Positions 35,733 to 44,845 of a DNA stretch of 64,000 nt are shown here, piece by piece. Made by a program: the position numbers and the translations under genes. Below the pieces are notes generated by a model that ran no database searches, was not told the origin of the DNA, and saw only the letters and a program-made list of their open reading frames with translations. Source of the stretch: Croceimicrobium sp963977415 (GTDB taxonomy: Bacteria > Bacteroidota > Bacteroidia > Flavobacteriales > Schleiferiaceae); assembly GCA_963977415.1 (NCBI GenBank), contig CAXBOS010000001.1:186001-250000 (forward strand), in the 5' to 3' direction. How positions within the stretch are numbered: position 1 is the first letter of the stretch; every line of letters begins with the position of its first letter.

Positions 35733-36389
35733 TTAGCTTCCGAGGCCTTTAGCATTAATCACTTTTCCTTCTGCAATTAAAAAAACCTGCGTACCCTTCC
35801 TTGCTTTCATGGTGTATAAACCGGTGAAATCTCCAAAAGCGGGCAATATTCCTCCTCTTTCTTCCAAGAAAAAACAGGGTAGTCTTAAGCTTTGCTTGGC
35901 CATTCCTTTTAGGCTTACGCCAGGATGAATGTGACCACACAAATTGTAGAATCCTTCAGGAGCTTCTTCGGGTTCATGACTTAACCAAAATGGCCCTAAA
36001 GGGACACTTTCTAAATGGCAATGCAATTGGGCTTCGTGATAATTGGCGGCCTGAAGTATGTCGTGATTACCGCTAATCAAATGAAATTCGCAATGGGGGA
36101 AGTAAGCAATAGTTTCCATAAAGCTTAACCATTCATTATTCATTGTAGAATGAAAGAGATCGCCTAAAAAATAAAGTGCCTTTGGCTGTACTTGCAGTAG
36201 TAAATCGAAAAGTCTTTGGTAATTATTTTTCTGCGCCTCGGCGGGAATAGCAAGGCCTTCTTTTCTGAAATGACCAATCTTACCAAAGTGTGTATCGGCA
36301 ATAAAAAGTGTGCGCTTATCAGGCCAGTAGATGGCTTTTTGTGCTAATAGCCATAGTTCTTCACCAGCCAGAGTAATGCTTTCCTTCAT
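35733..36389 (-). CDS. Metallophosphoesterase, PdeM/ligase-associated type
   Basis: A 218-residue calcineurin-like phosphoesterase. Metal ligands are D32 and H34 (FIADTHFGK), D77 (FLGDLFHS), N108-H109-D110 (SGNHD) and H153/H155 (CGHIHPG). It resembles the ligase-associated DNA damage response phosphoesterase PdeM, but no DNA ligase or Lhr helicase gene is adjacent here, so the role is open. A minus-strand TAATTTTG element (36424-36431) lies upstream. Confidence 0.82.
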   Translation of the reverse strand: MKESITLAGEELWLLAQKAIYWPDKRTLFIADTHFGKIGHFRKEGLAIPAEAQKNNYQRLFDLLLQVQPKALYFLGDLFHSTMNNEWLSFMETIAYFPHCEFHLISGNHDILQAANYHEAQLHCHLESVPLGPFWLSHEPEEAPEGFYNLCGHIHPGVSLKGMAKQSLRLPCFFLEERGGILPAFGDFTGLYTMKARKGTQVFLIAEGKVINAKGLGS

Positions 36390-36423
36390 CTTTGTACAGA
36401 AGTATCGTCGTGAGTTAGAGGGG

Positions 36424-36431
36424 CAAAATTA
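36424..36431 (-). promoter_or_regulatory. -7 promoter element for metallophosphoesterase
   Basis: Minus-strand TAATTTTG, an exact TAnnTTTG match ending 35 nt before the start. Confidence 0.45.
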
Positions 36432-36479
36432 GTCTTTCCCTTGGGCCGCTCCTAAACAAATAGTTCACACAATATTGAA

Positions 36480-37991
36480 TTAAGGTTTAGAGCTGCTACT
36501 AAGCTGCTTTTCATTTTCTCCTATGGCCAAGATTGAAGGGTCTAAGGGAATTAATCGTTTGTAATGTTCATAACGCAAAAAGATATCGCGCACGTAACCA
36601 TAAGGTTCTTCACCTCGCACGGGCCCGTATTTTACTAAAGGATCGCTGTAGTAACGGTATTCGCCCATTTTACGTAGCCAAACTTCAACATTGGCATCGT
36701 ACTGTAATGAGTCTTTCCCATCTTGGGAACAGAGTCTTTGGGCATCTAGTAAATGTCCATAACCGCAATTATAAGAGGCAAGGGTGAATTTTATGCGTTG
36801 GGTAGAGTCTTTTATATTTTCAAATTTATCCCAAATGTTTTTTAAGTAGCGTGTTCCCGCCTCAATGTTTTGTTCGGGATCGTAAACATCTTGTAATCCC
36901 AAGCCTTCCGCAGTGCTGGGCATTACCTGCATTAGTCCTCCAGCTCCTGCCCAAGAGGTAGAACTGGGGTCAAAGCGCGATTCTTGATAAACGACAGAGC
37001 TTACTAAACGCCAATCCCATCCTAGTTTTTCCGCATGCCTGCGAATTAAGGTGTCAAATTGACTAATCTGACCACTATTCTTGCTGAAAAACTCGCTTTC
37101 TACGCGGCGTTTGTAGGATTTTTTGTGGACATAATATTTGTCGTAGATGAAATGATAAACATCTGTTTTACGAATCTGATTTACCCATTGATTAACGGTA
37201 GCTAAGAACTCGGGACCATTATTACGCACACCCCAAGCAATACGTTGTGAAAGGCTAATAGGGGTTTCCACATCTAAAATAGGGTAATATGTTTGATTGA
37301 TTGAAGCTAAATTATAATCAGAAACGGTGTATTTGATTTTACCGTCTACTACCATTTTTATCAGGTCTTCTATATTGTGGTTTCCCAGAACCGTGTCGAG
37401 ATAAATGCTGCCACCAATCTCTTGTTGCAGGTTTATCATACGTTCGTAATAGGAAGATTTGCGATGCAAATGCACCGTGTCACCAATTAGTTCAATGGCG
37501 TCTTTTACTAATGATTTGGAGATTTTATGTCGCGGTAATTTGCGCCAGTTAGTCGGCTTTCTTTGCACTAAGGCTTGATGGGTAGTGTAGAGGTAGTCGG
37601 TGAAATTTATGAGCTCCTTACGAGGTTCAGTTATAGTTAAGCCGTAAGTTATAATATCGCCTTCGCCTCGGTTTAAAAGGTCAAATACTTCATCGATATT
37701 TGAGGCGAGTACAATTTCCAATTCTAAACCAAGATGATCCGCTAAGCGCTTTACTAGTTCATATTCTAAACCCATCGCTTGACCGCGATACAAAAAATAG
37801 GAGGTAGAGCTATAAATCATTATCGCTCTTAGTTTTCCTTCTTCCGCGATCTCTTTTAGATCTCTCTTTACAATGGGACCGTCTAATTCTGTTTTAGGAC
37901 GACGTGATTGCGAAGAGCTGAGGTCGCTTTGATTACAAGCAGCGAATGCTAGAATAAGAATAAGAACTCTTATAATTTTTAGTTTTTCCAT
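36480..37991 (-). CDS. MltF-like lytic transglycosylase lipoprotein
   Basis: I use the ATG at 37991 (MEKLKIIRVLILILAFAACN), seven codons after the first possible start, since it gives a proper lipoprotein signal. An SBP3-like periplasmic binding domain (about 40-280) precedes an SLT goose-lysozyme-type domain (about 310-440) with the catalytic Glu in YQESRFDP and GGLMQVMPST. It cleaves peptidoglycan glycan strands with anhydromuropeptide formation. The binding domain is regulatory in E. coli MltF. Envelope-located. Confidence 0.88.
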   Translation of the reverse strand: MEKLKIIRVLILILAFAACNQSDLSSSQSRRPKTELDGPIVKRDLKEIAEEGKLRAIMIYSSTSYFLYRGQAMGLEYELVKRLADHLGLELEIVLASNIDEVFDLLNRGEGDIITYGLTITEPRKELINFTDYLYTTHQALVQRKPTNWRKLPRHKISKSLVKDAIELIGDTVHLHRKSSYYERMINLQQEIGGSIYLDTVLGNHNIEDLIKMVVDGKIKYTVSDYNLASINQTYYPILDVETPISLSQRIAWGVRNNGPEFLATVNQWVNQIRKTDVYHFIYDKYYVHKKSYKRRVESEFFSKNSGQISQFDTLIRRHAEKLGWDWRLVSSVVYQESRFDPSSTSWAGAGGLMQVMPSTAEGLGLQDVYDPEQNIEAGTRYLKNIWDKFENIKDSTQRIKFTLASYNCGYGHLLDAQRLCSQDGKDSLQYDANVEVWLRKMGEYRYYSDPLVKYGPVRGEEPYGYVRDIFLRYEHYKRLIPLDPSILAIGENEKQLSSSSKP

Positions 37992-38080
37992 AGGCTGATA
38001 AGACCAGCTCAAAATACTAATTTAAGACCGAACTCACGTTATTTTATAAATGAAGGTAATTTCAGAGCGCATTTTGCCAT

Positions 38081-38115
38081 AAAAAAAAGCTGCCTGAACA
38101 GGTCCAGACAGCTTT
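38081..38115 (-). terminator. Intrinsic terminator of S46 peptidase
   Basis: AAAGCTG (38086-38092) pairs with CAGCTTT (38109-38115), extended by CTG/CAG with one mismatch. On the minus strand eight T follow (38081-38088). Confidence 0.8.
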
Positions 38116-38139
38116 CTTAAAAATTTAGTAGGAAGCGGT

Positions 38140-40398
38140 TTACTTCATTTCTGAAGCTTTAGTCGCCTCTTCTTTTTTAGCCATGGCCGCTTTCGCCTTG
38201 GCACTTGGTTCTTTCGTTTCGTGGATGATAGTCATCTCTCTAAGGAGGTTATGAGCTCCAGCATATTTCTCGATGATGAAAAGAGTGTAACGAATATCTA
38301 CTGATATGGTACGCTGAATTTCGGGCTCAAAATAGATATCGCCACTCATCGCTTCCCAGTTACCATCAAAGGCAGTACCGATAAGGTGGCCTTTGCCGTT
38401 AATTACGGGGCTACCAGAGTTACCACCAGTAATGTCTGTGTTATGAATGAAACAAACTGGTAGTTCCCCTTCTGCATTAGCGAAACGACCGAAATCTTTG
38501 CGCTTGATAAGCTCTTCTAATTTGGTAGGAACAACAAACTCAGGATCGTTGTTATTCATTTTCTCTAAAATCCCTTGAGCAGTGGTGTAGTGCTTGTAAT
38601 GAATCGCATCACGACCGTCGTAGCTACCTACAGTGCCGTAGGTTAAGCGCATAGTGCTATTAGCATCGGGAGCATAGTTTACATCAGAATTCATCTCGCG
38701 TAAGCCTGCGGTGAATAAACGGTAAGCTTTTTCAAGTTTGTCGCCGTTTCCTTCGTTGTCGCTGCTTGCTTGGTAAGCGGCATAAAGTCCTTCGCCTAAA
38801 GCGATAGCGGGATCTTTAGTAAGAGTTTTTGCTTTGTGCTTTTCTAAATACTCCATTAACGACTCTTTCGAGCGAAGGATAGATTTGGAGAAAGTTTTGG
38901 AGGCATATTTTGCGTAATCACCTTTGTACTTATTGGTGATTTCTCTCAAAATCTCCGGTTGTTGATCTACCTCAATATCTTGCGCATAAAGAGCCATTAG
39001 TTTAGCTGTCATCTCTTCATCTAGGGCAACGTTATAATCCTTGTAGAACTCATCCGCCGAAGATTTAAGCGCATCGATAACTGCGTCCATGCGTTTTTGC
39101 ATGGCTTCTTTTTCTTCGCCTTCGGACTCCTCAGCTTTTTCTGCAGCCGCAAAATAGGCTTGCATCGTACGGTTGAAACGCAATCCTTGTAAAGCAATTT
39201 CGGGACCCGAAATACCCGCTTCACGAGCGTAAACACCAGCAGTAACGCCAGCATCGGTTGCTTTATAGGCTTCGTCGAACATAGTTAGCACTTCGCCGTA
39301 TTTAGCTTTGCGATCGGCATTTTGGTTTACCCAAGCTTGGAATTTATCTTCAATAGCTTTCTTTTTTTCGAATACGCCATTGCTTTGTAATTGAGCGGTT
39401 TGACCGATATAATATTTCCAGTAATTAGAAACGCGAGCATATTTAGACGCGTATTGAATACGAGTGCCTGCATCAGCGCTCATGTACTTTTTCATTACGT
39501 CTAGCTTGAGGTCGCGAACGCGCACCACGGCAGGTCCGTATAAATCAACGGCTTGCTTAACTCCGTAGCTGCTTAAGTAGCGATCTGTGCTACCTGGATA
39601 TCCCATTACCATGGTAAAGTCTCCGTCTACAACCCCATCTAGGGAAACCGGTAAATGATGCTTAGGCTTTAAAGGAATGTTTTCGGTAGAATATTCTGCT
39701 GGTTTGCCGTCGGGACCACTATAAACGCGGAACATAGAGAAATCACCAGTATGACGCGGCCACATCCAGTTATCCGTGTCACCACCGAATTTACCCACTG
39801 CTTCAGGAGGCGTTCCTACTAAACGCACATCATTAAAGGTTTCGTAAACGAAAAGGTAAAATTCATTGCCGTGAAAGAAAGTTCTCACATTGGCATCGTA
39901 GTGCGTGCCTTCAATGGCTTCGTCGGCTAATTTTTTACCAATTTCAGCAATCGCTTTATTGCGATCCGCTTCACTCATGTCGTCGTTCAACTCAGGTAAA
40001 ACCTTATTGGTCACATCTTCCATACGCACTAAAAAGCGTACAAATAAGCCTTCGTTTGGAAGTTCATCTTCCATTTTATAAGCCCAAAAACCGTCGGTTA
40101 AATAATCGTTTTCTGTGCTAGAGTGCGACTGAATTTGTCCGTAACCACAGTGGTGATTGGTAAGGATAAGGCCTTTAGAAGAAATGATTTCACCCGTGCA
40201 AAATCCACCAAAAGAAACAATAGCATCTTTTAAGCTACCGTTGTTCACATCGTAAATTTGTTCGGGTGTTAGTTGAAGGCCATTTGCCTTCATGTCAGCG
40301 TAATTGCGGCCTAATAAAAGCGGCAACCACATTCCTTCATTTGCTACCGCCGGAAGAGCGAGGGCAATAGCCAAGAAGAAACTCAATAGTTTTTTCAT
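38140..40398 (-). CDS. S46 family dipeptidyl-peptidase (DPP7/DPP11-like)
   Basis: A 752-residue secreted protease with a signal peptide (1-19). The catalytic site has H83 (TNHHCG) and S661 (TGGNSGSPV); the Asp is in the region of NDVRLVGTP to DTDNWMWPRH. Eighteen residues after Ser661 is a Gly in FDGNW, the position that is Gly in DPP7-type (hydrophobic P1) and Arg in DPP11-type enzymes, so DPP7-like specificity is inferred. It releases dipeptides from peptide N-termini in the periplasm. A near-consensus minus promoter (TACCTTCG) lies at 40426-40433. Confidence 0.9.
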   Translation of the reverse strand: MKKLLSFFLAIALALPAVANEGMWLPLLLGRNYADMKANGLQLTPEQIYDVNNGSLKDAIVSFGGFCTGEIISSKGLILTNHHCGYGQIQSHSSTENDYLTDGFWAYKMEDELPNEGLFVRFLVRMEDVTNKVLPELNDDMSEADRNKAIAEIGKKLADEAIEGTHYDANVRTFFHGNEFYLFVYETFNDVRLVGTPPEAVGKFGGDTDNWMWPRHTGDFSMFRVYSGPDGKPAEYSTENIPLKPKHHLPVSLDGVVDGDFTMVMGYPGSTDRYLSSYGVKQAVDLYGPAVVRVRDLKLDVMKKYMSADAGTRIQYASKYARVSNYWKYYIGQTAQLQSNGVFEKKKAIEDKFQAWVNQNADRKAKYGEVLTMFDEAYKATDAGVTAGVYAREAGISGPEIALQGLRFNRTMQAYFAAAEKAEESEGEEKEAMQKRMDAVIDALKSSADEFYKDYNVALDEEMTAKLMALYAQDIEVDQQPEILREITNKYKGDYAKYASKTFSKSILRSKESLMEYLEKHKAKTLTKDPAIALGEGLYAAYQASSDNEGNGDKLEKAYRLFTAGLREMNSDVNYAPDANSTMRLTYGTVGSYDGRDAIHYKHYTTAQGILEKMNNNDPEFVVPTKLEELIKRKDFGRFANAEGELPVCFIHNTDITGGNSGSPVINGKGHLIGTAFDGNWEAMSGDIYFEPEIQRTISVDIRYTLFIIEKYAGAHNLLREMTIIHETKEPSAKAKAAMAKKEEATKASEMK

Positions 40399-40541
40399 AA
40401 TTCTGCTAGTTTAATTTGAGAAGCGCGAAGGTAGTTAATTGTATTTTTTTGGAGAGACATTTTATTGCGCTGTTTCCAAGCCTTTAAAATCTGGTTTATA
40501 AGTCTATCCTCGCTCAAGGCTGAAGCGCAGAACTGAATTAA

Positions 40542-40549
40542 TACCTTTG
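40542..40549 (+). promoter_or_regulatory. -7 promoter element for cystathionine gene
   Basis: TACCTTTG is an exact TAnnTTTG match ending 20 nt before the ATG at 40569. Confidence 0.55.
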
Positions 40550-40568
40550 CTTAAAAGCAGATGTGGTT

Positions 40569-41723
40569 ATGAAAAAAAAGGAGCTAAAATTCAATTCATT
40601 AACCATTCATGGAGGGCAGAGTTTCGAGGAGACAACGGGAGCGGTAATGCCGCCTATCTTTCAAACTTCAACCTATGCGCAAACTGCGCCTGGTGTAAAT
40701 AAAGGCTATGCTTATTCGCGCAGCGCCAACCCTACTAGGCATGCATTAGAGAACTCTATCGCTAGTTTAGAAGGGGTGGAGTATGGTTTGGCCTTCGGGA
40801 GTGGTTTGGCGGCAATTGATGCGGTAATTAAGTTATTGCAGCCTGGCGATGAGCTTATTTCTACCAACGATTTATACGGTGGCACTTACCGCCTGTTTAC
40901 CCAGATCTTTGAAAAATACGGTATCAAGTTTCACTTCGTACCCATGGGTCAGGCCCAAGATGTGATGCAATATATTAATGCCAATACTAAACTCATCTGG
41001 GTGGAAACCCCTACTAACCCGATGATGAACATTATCGATATTAAAGCAATGAGTGCCGTGGCGAAAAATGCCAAGGCCTTATTAGTGGTGGATAATACTT
41101 TTGCTACGCCATATTTACAGCGACCAGTTGAATTGGGTGCCGATATCGTGATGCACAGTGCCACAAAATACCTCGGGGGCCATAGTGATGTGGTGCTCGG
41201 CTGTTTGGCGGTAAAGGACAAAGAGGTGGCAGATCAACTGTATTTTATTCAGAATTCTAGCGGCGCCGTTTGCGGGCCGATGGATGCTTTTTTAACTTTA
41301 AGAGGGGTAAAAACTTTACATGTTCGTATGGCGCGCCACTGTGAAAATGGTAAAGCAGTGGCAAACTTTTTACGCCATCACTCCAAGGTAGAAGCGGTTT
41401 ATTGGCCAGGTTTTGAAGACCATCCCAATCATGCCATAGCTAAAGCGCAAATGAAAGATTTCGGCGGTATGGTTAGCTTTAGGGTAAAGGGCGATCGATT
41501 AGAGGATGCCGTAAAAGTTGTTTCCAATTTGAAATTAATTACCCTAGCCGAATCCTTGGGTGGCGTAGAATCTTTAGCGGGCCATCCCGTTACTATGACG
41601 CATGCTTCTATTCCCAAAGCAGAACGTGAAAAAGCGGGTGTTACGGATGGTTTAATTCGCTTAAGCGTTGGAATTGAGGATGAGGCGGATTTATTAAATG
41701 ATTTAGAACAAGCGTTAAACTAA
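40569..41723 (+). CDS. Cystathionine gamma-synthase/lyase family PLP enzyme
   Basis: The start is taken as ATG at 40569, because the TAnnTTTG element at 40542 leaves the alternative GTG at 40563 only about 7 nt of leader. The 384-residue Cys/Met metabolism enzyme has the PLP lysine K200 (HSATKYLGGHSD), the Y-x-R region YSRSANPTR, and G-S-G-L near 78-81. It makes cystathionine from activated homoserine plus cysteine or cleaves it. Sequence alone does not separate synthase from lyase. It leads a two-gene operon with the SDR gene (5-nt gap). Confidence 0.88.
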   Translation: MKKKELKFNSLTIHGGQSFEETTGAVMPPIFQTSTYAQTAPGVNKGYAYSRSANPTRHALENSIASLEGVEYGLAFGSGLAAIDAVIKLLQPGDELISTNDLYGGTYRLFTQIFEKYGIKFHFVPMGQAQDVMQYINANTKLIWVETPTNPMMNIIDIKAMSAVAKNAKALLVVDNTFATPYLQRPVELGADIVMHSATKYLGGHSDVVLGCLAVKDKEVADQLYFIQNSSGAVCGPMDAFLTLRGVKTLHVRMARHCENGKAVANFLRHHSKVEAVYWPGFEDHPNHAIAKAQMKDFGGMVSFRVKGDRLEDAVKVVSNLKLITLAESLGGVESLAGHPVTMTHASIPKAEREKAGVTDGLIRLSVGIEDEADLLNDLEQALN

Positions 41724-41728
41724 AAATT

Positions 41729-42436
41729 ATGATCAAATTTTTCATCACGGGTACAAGCTCAGGTATTGGTAAGGCTTTAGCAGAAAGAGCTTTAGCGGAA
41801 GGACATTCGGTAACGGGTTTTAGCCGTAGAAATGTTATTGAGCACCCAAATTACAAGCATATTACCATCGACTTAGCCGACTTAAAGGCCTATCATAATA
41901 TTGGCTTTGAATGCAGTAAAAATGTAGAAGCCATAGTTTTAGTGAACAATGCAGGAACTTTAGGCCACGTTAAGCCGGTGGCAAAATTAGACCCCGATCG
42001 AATAGATAGCAGCTATCGCATTAATATTATGGCTCCAACGGTAATGAGTCATTTGTTTTTGGAAAATTTAGCGAAGTCCCCATGCCCGAAAGTTATTATT
42101 AATATTTCCTCGGGGGCAGGATCGTACCCAATCAAAGGTTGGAGCACCTACTGTGCTAGTAAAGCTGCTATTGATATGTTTAGCGAGGTGCTATCGATCG
42201 ATCATCCCGAGGTGCGCAGCTATGCCATATCACCTGGTATTGTAGATACCGAAATGCAAGGTGAAATTCGTCGTTTAGCCAAAAGCGACTTCCCCGACGT
42301 AGACCGATTTGTGGAGTATAAGCGTAAGGATGAATTAGCTTCTGCTGATACGGTTGCCGCCAAGCTAATTAAAGTTATTCAAAATCCAGAAGACTTTAAA
42401 GAAGTCCGCCTTTCTTTGCGGAATGTAGATTTGTAG
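41729..42436 (+). CDS. Short-chain dehydrogenase/reductase (SDR)
   Basis: A 235-residue classical SDR: Rossmann glycine motif TGTSSGIGK (7-15), NNAG at 73-76, catalytic S in ISSGAG, Y141 and K145 (YCASK). An Arg-rich FSRRN after strand 2 suggests NADPH. The substrate is unknown; the sequence weakly resembles sepiapterin-reductase-like SDRs. It is probably co-transcribed with the cystathionine enzyme. Confidence 0.85.
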   Translation: MIKFFITGTSSGIGKALAERALAEGHSVTGFSRRNVIEHPNYKHITIDLADLKAYHNIGFECSKNVEAIVLVNNAGTLGHVKPVAKLDPDRIDSSYRINIMAPTVMSHLFLENLAKSPCPKVIINISSGAGSYPIKGWSTYCASKAAIDMFSEVLSIDHPEVRSYAISPGIVDTEMQGEIRRLAKSDFPDVDRFVEYKRKDELASADTVAAKLIKVIQNPEDFKEVRLSLRNVDL

Positions 42437-42608
42437 CACAATAGGCAAACTGTATAATCGCAGGCTATTTATAAAAGGTTTGAAGCCTTATTTTTCTTTG
42501 CAATCACTTTTTCAGGTCGAACTTATGTTAAAAGTACCTTAAAGCGCTTAGGCTTATTAAACCATTTGTCTTTTCTTTATTCTAAGGGGTGAATTTAAAA
42601 TTAAGAAA

Positions 42609-42980
42609 ATGAAAAAGTTAGTAGCCCTTTTAGGTTTGTCACTCCTCTTCGTCTTACCCAGTTTTGCTCAAAATAAGGAAGACCGATTTAAAGACCATGA
42701 CCCACAGGAAATGGTGGATAAGATGATAGCAAAGATGACCGAGAAATTGGATTTAACGGAAGCGCAGCAAAAAGAAATAGAGCCCCTATTGCTCGCTCAC
42801 CATCAGAAAAAAATGGAGGCTCGTAAAGGTGAGCAGGCCGATCGTAAGGAAATGGCCGAAAAAATGAAGGCCATTTTAAGTCCCGAGCAATTTGAGGAGT
42901 TCCAACAGCACTTTAAAAAAGGGGCTAAAATGCGCAAGAAAAGAGGCGGAGAATTACCTACCGAAACTCCCGAGGATTAA
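42609..42980 (+). CDS. Small periplasmic Spy/CpxP-like (LTXXQ) protein
   Basis: A 123-residue protein with a signal peptide (1-20) and a helical, highly charged mature region containing LDLTEAQQKEIEPLL and ILSPEQFEEFQ, the LTxxQ-like repeats of Spy/CpxP/heavy-metal-sensor proteins. These are periplasmic chaperones or stress sensors. Monocistronic, with a terminator at 43004-43036. Confidence 0.7.
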   Translation: MKKLVALLGLSLLFVLPSFAQNKEDRFKDHDPQEMVDKMIAKMTEKLDLTEAQQKEIEPLLLAHHQKKMEARKGEQADRKEMAEKMKAILSPEQFEEFQQHFKKGAKMRKKRGGELPTETPED

Positions 42981-43003
42981 GCAGATATTTTGTTCTAATT
43001 TAC

Positions 43004-43036
43004 AAATGGTCAGAAGAAATTTTGGCCATTTTTTTT
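43004..43036 (+). terminator. Intrinsic terminator after Spy-like gene
   Basis: AAATGGTC (43004-43011) pairs with GGCCATTT (43024-43031, one G-U), followed by T to 43036. Confidence 0.75.
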
Positions 43037-43175
43037 GCGCTAAATTCTGCGCGCCATTTTTCTATTTTTTGCATCATCTTGTTAGAAGCCATATACCCGA
43101 GATTAGCCAAAAATTAAACCTCAGCCTGATCTTCGCATCGAAGACGGAAGTAAGTAGGCTCCAGTTTTTCGTAAA

Positions 43176-43195
43176 AAGCTAACAAATGTTAGCTT
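43176..43195. promoter_or_regulatory. Perfect palindrome upstream of carboxyltransferase gene
   Basis: AAGCTAAC-aaat-GTTAGCTT, an 8-bp perfect inverted repeat 62 nt before the carboxyltransferase ATG. No T-run follows, so it is more likely an operator than a terminator. Confidence 0.4.
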
Positions 43196-43256
43196 CCTTC
43201 TAAGCCTTCTTTAGTAATTTGCGGTGTTTTTAAAATCCGAAAAAATTACAACTACC

Positions 43257-44807
43257 ATGTCTAACATGCCAGATAAATTAGAGCTGCTAGAAGCGAAAAT
43301 CGCTGAAGCTCAAAAGGGTGGTGGCGAAAAGCGCATCGCAGCCCAGCACGCTAAAGGAAAATTAACCGCCCGAGAAAGAATTCACTTTTTGTTAGACGAA
43401 GGAAGTTTTGAAGAAACCGGAATGTTAGTAATGCATCGTTCGGTGGATTTCGGTTTGGATAAACAGAAAATTTTAGGTGACGGTGTGGTAACCGGTTTTG
43501 GAACAATCGACGGACGTTTGGTTTATGTTTTTGCCCAAGATTTCACGGTACTTGGCGGCTCTTTGGCCGAAGCCCATGCCGAGAAAATTTGTCAAGTAAT
43601 GGATCTTGCCATGAAAAACGGAGCGCCCGTTATTGGTCTCAACGATTCAGGCGGTGCTCGTATTCAAGAAGGAGTGGTATCCCTTGGTGGCTATGCCGAT
43701 ATTTTTTATCGCAATACTAGAGCGAGTGGCGTTATCCCTCAGCTTTCTGCTATTATGGGGCCTTGCGCAGGTGGTGCGGTTTACTCTCCCGCATTAACCG
43801 ATTTTATTGGCATGGTAGAAGGAACCAGCTACATGTTTGTAACAGGACCAAATGTTGTAAAAACAGTAACCCACGAAGAGGTTACCGCTGAAGAATTAGG
43901 CGGTGCATCAGCGCATAGTACTAAGTCTGGCGTTACCCACTTTACCTACGCAAACGAACTGGCCTGTATAAACGGCTTCCGCAAATTATTGAGCTATATG
44001 CCCCAAAACTGCGAAGAAGACGCTCCTTCTTTACCCTATGAGGCAGGCGATGAAACGCGCGAGGTTTTAAATTCCATAATTCCCGATAACCCCAATCAGC
44101 CTTACGATATCCGTGAGGTTATTGACGGCACGGTAGACGAGGACAGTTTTTTAGAAGTACATAAAGATTTTGCCCAAAATATTGTAGTGGGATTTGCTCG
44201 CTTAGCGGGAAAAAGCATTGGTATTGTGGCCAATCAGCCCGCCTATTTAGCAGGAGTTTTAGATATTGATTCTTCTACTAAAGCGGCTCGTTTTGTGCGC
44301 TTCTGCGACAGCTTTAATATTCCACTATTAGTATTTGAAGATGTGCCCGGTTTCTTGCCTGGAACAGACCAGGAATGGAATGCCATTATTACCAATGGAG
44401 CTAAATTATTATATGCCTTTAGCGAAGCTACTGTACCGCGTATTACGGTTATTACTCGCAAGGCCTACGGCGGAGCTTATGATGTAATGAACTCTAAGCA
44501 CATTGGCGCAGATATGAACTACGCTTGGCCATCGGCCGAAATTGCAGTTATGGGTGCGAAAGGCGCCGCGGAAATCATCTTCCGTAAGGAAATAAAAGCA
44601 GCAGAAGATCCCGCCGCAAAATTAGCAGAGAAGGAAGCCGAGTATGCCGAAATCTTCGCCAATCCTTATCGCGCCGCCGCTCGTGGTTATGTAGATCAGG
44701 TTATTCGTCCCGACGAAACCCGTCAGAAATTAATCAAAGCGTTTAAGATGCTAGAAAATAAGGTGGATAGCATGCCGAAGAAGAAGCACGGAAATATTCC
44801 TTTATAG
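43257..44807 (+). CDS. Acyl-CoA carboxylase carboxyltransferase subunit (propionyl/methylmalonyl-CoA type)
   Basis: The start is ATG at 43257 (MSNMPDKLELLEAK); an upstream in-frame GTG at 43224 would add 11 residues without homology-like features. The 516-residue carboxyltransferase has both CoA-binding halves: GGARIQEGV with GPCAGGAVYSPALTDF in the N half and GFLPGTDQEW with KAYGGAYDVM in the C half. It transfers carboxyl from biotin to propionyl-CoA or another acyl-CoA. The biotin-carrier/carboxylase subunits are not in the window. Confidence 0.9.
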   Translation: MSNMPDKLELLEAKIAEAQKGGGEKRIAAQHAKGKLTARERIHFLLDEGSFEETGMLVMHRSVDFGLDKQKILGDGVVTGFGTIDGRLVYVFAQDFTVLGGSLAEAHAEKICQVMDLAMKNGAPVIGLNDSGGARIQEGVVSLGGYADIFYRNTRASGVIPQLSAIMGPCAGGAVYSPALTDFIGMVEGTSYMFVTGPNVVKTVTHEEVTAEELGGASAHSTKSGVTHFTYANELACINGFRKLLSYMPQNCEEDAPSLPYEAGDETREVLNSIIPDNPNQPYDIREVIDGTVDEDSFLEVHKDFAQNIVVGFARLAGKSIGIVANQPAYLAGVLDIDSSTKAARFVRFCDSFNIPLLVFEDVPGFLPGTDQEWNAIITNGAKLLYAFSEATVPRITVITRKAYGGAYDVMNSKHIGADMNYAWPSAEIAVMGAKGAAEIIFRKEIKAAEDPAAKLAEKEAEYAEIFANPYRAAARGYVDQVIRPDETRQKLIKAFKMLENKVDSMPKKKHGNIPL

Positions 44808-44845
44808 TCGCCGCAATTTTTTTCCTTTGCTTTAATTCTTAAGTC

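Noticed and set aside
40399..40568. Possible SAM-type riboswitch before the cystathionine gene
   Set aside because: The predicted promoter is only 20 nt before the ATG, leaving no room for a riboswitch.
43224..43257. GTG start at 43224 for the carboxyltransferase
   Set aside because: The extra 11 residues do not resemble the family and the ATG at 43257 fits the normal N-terminus.
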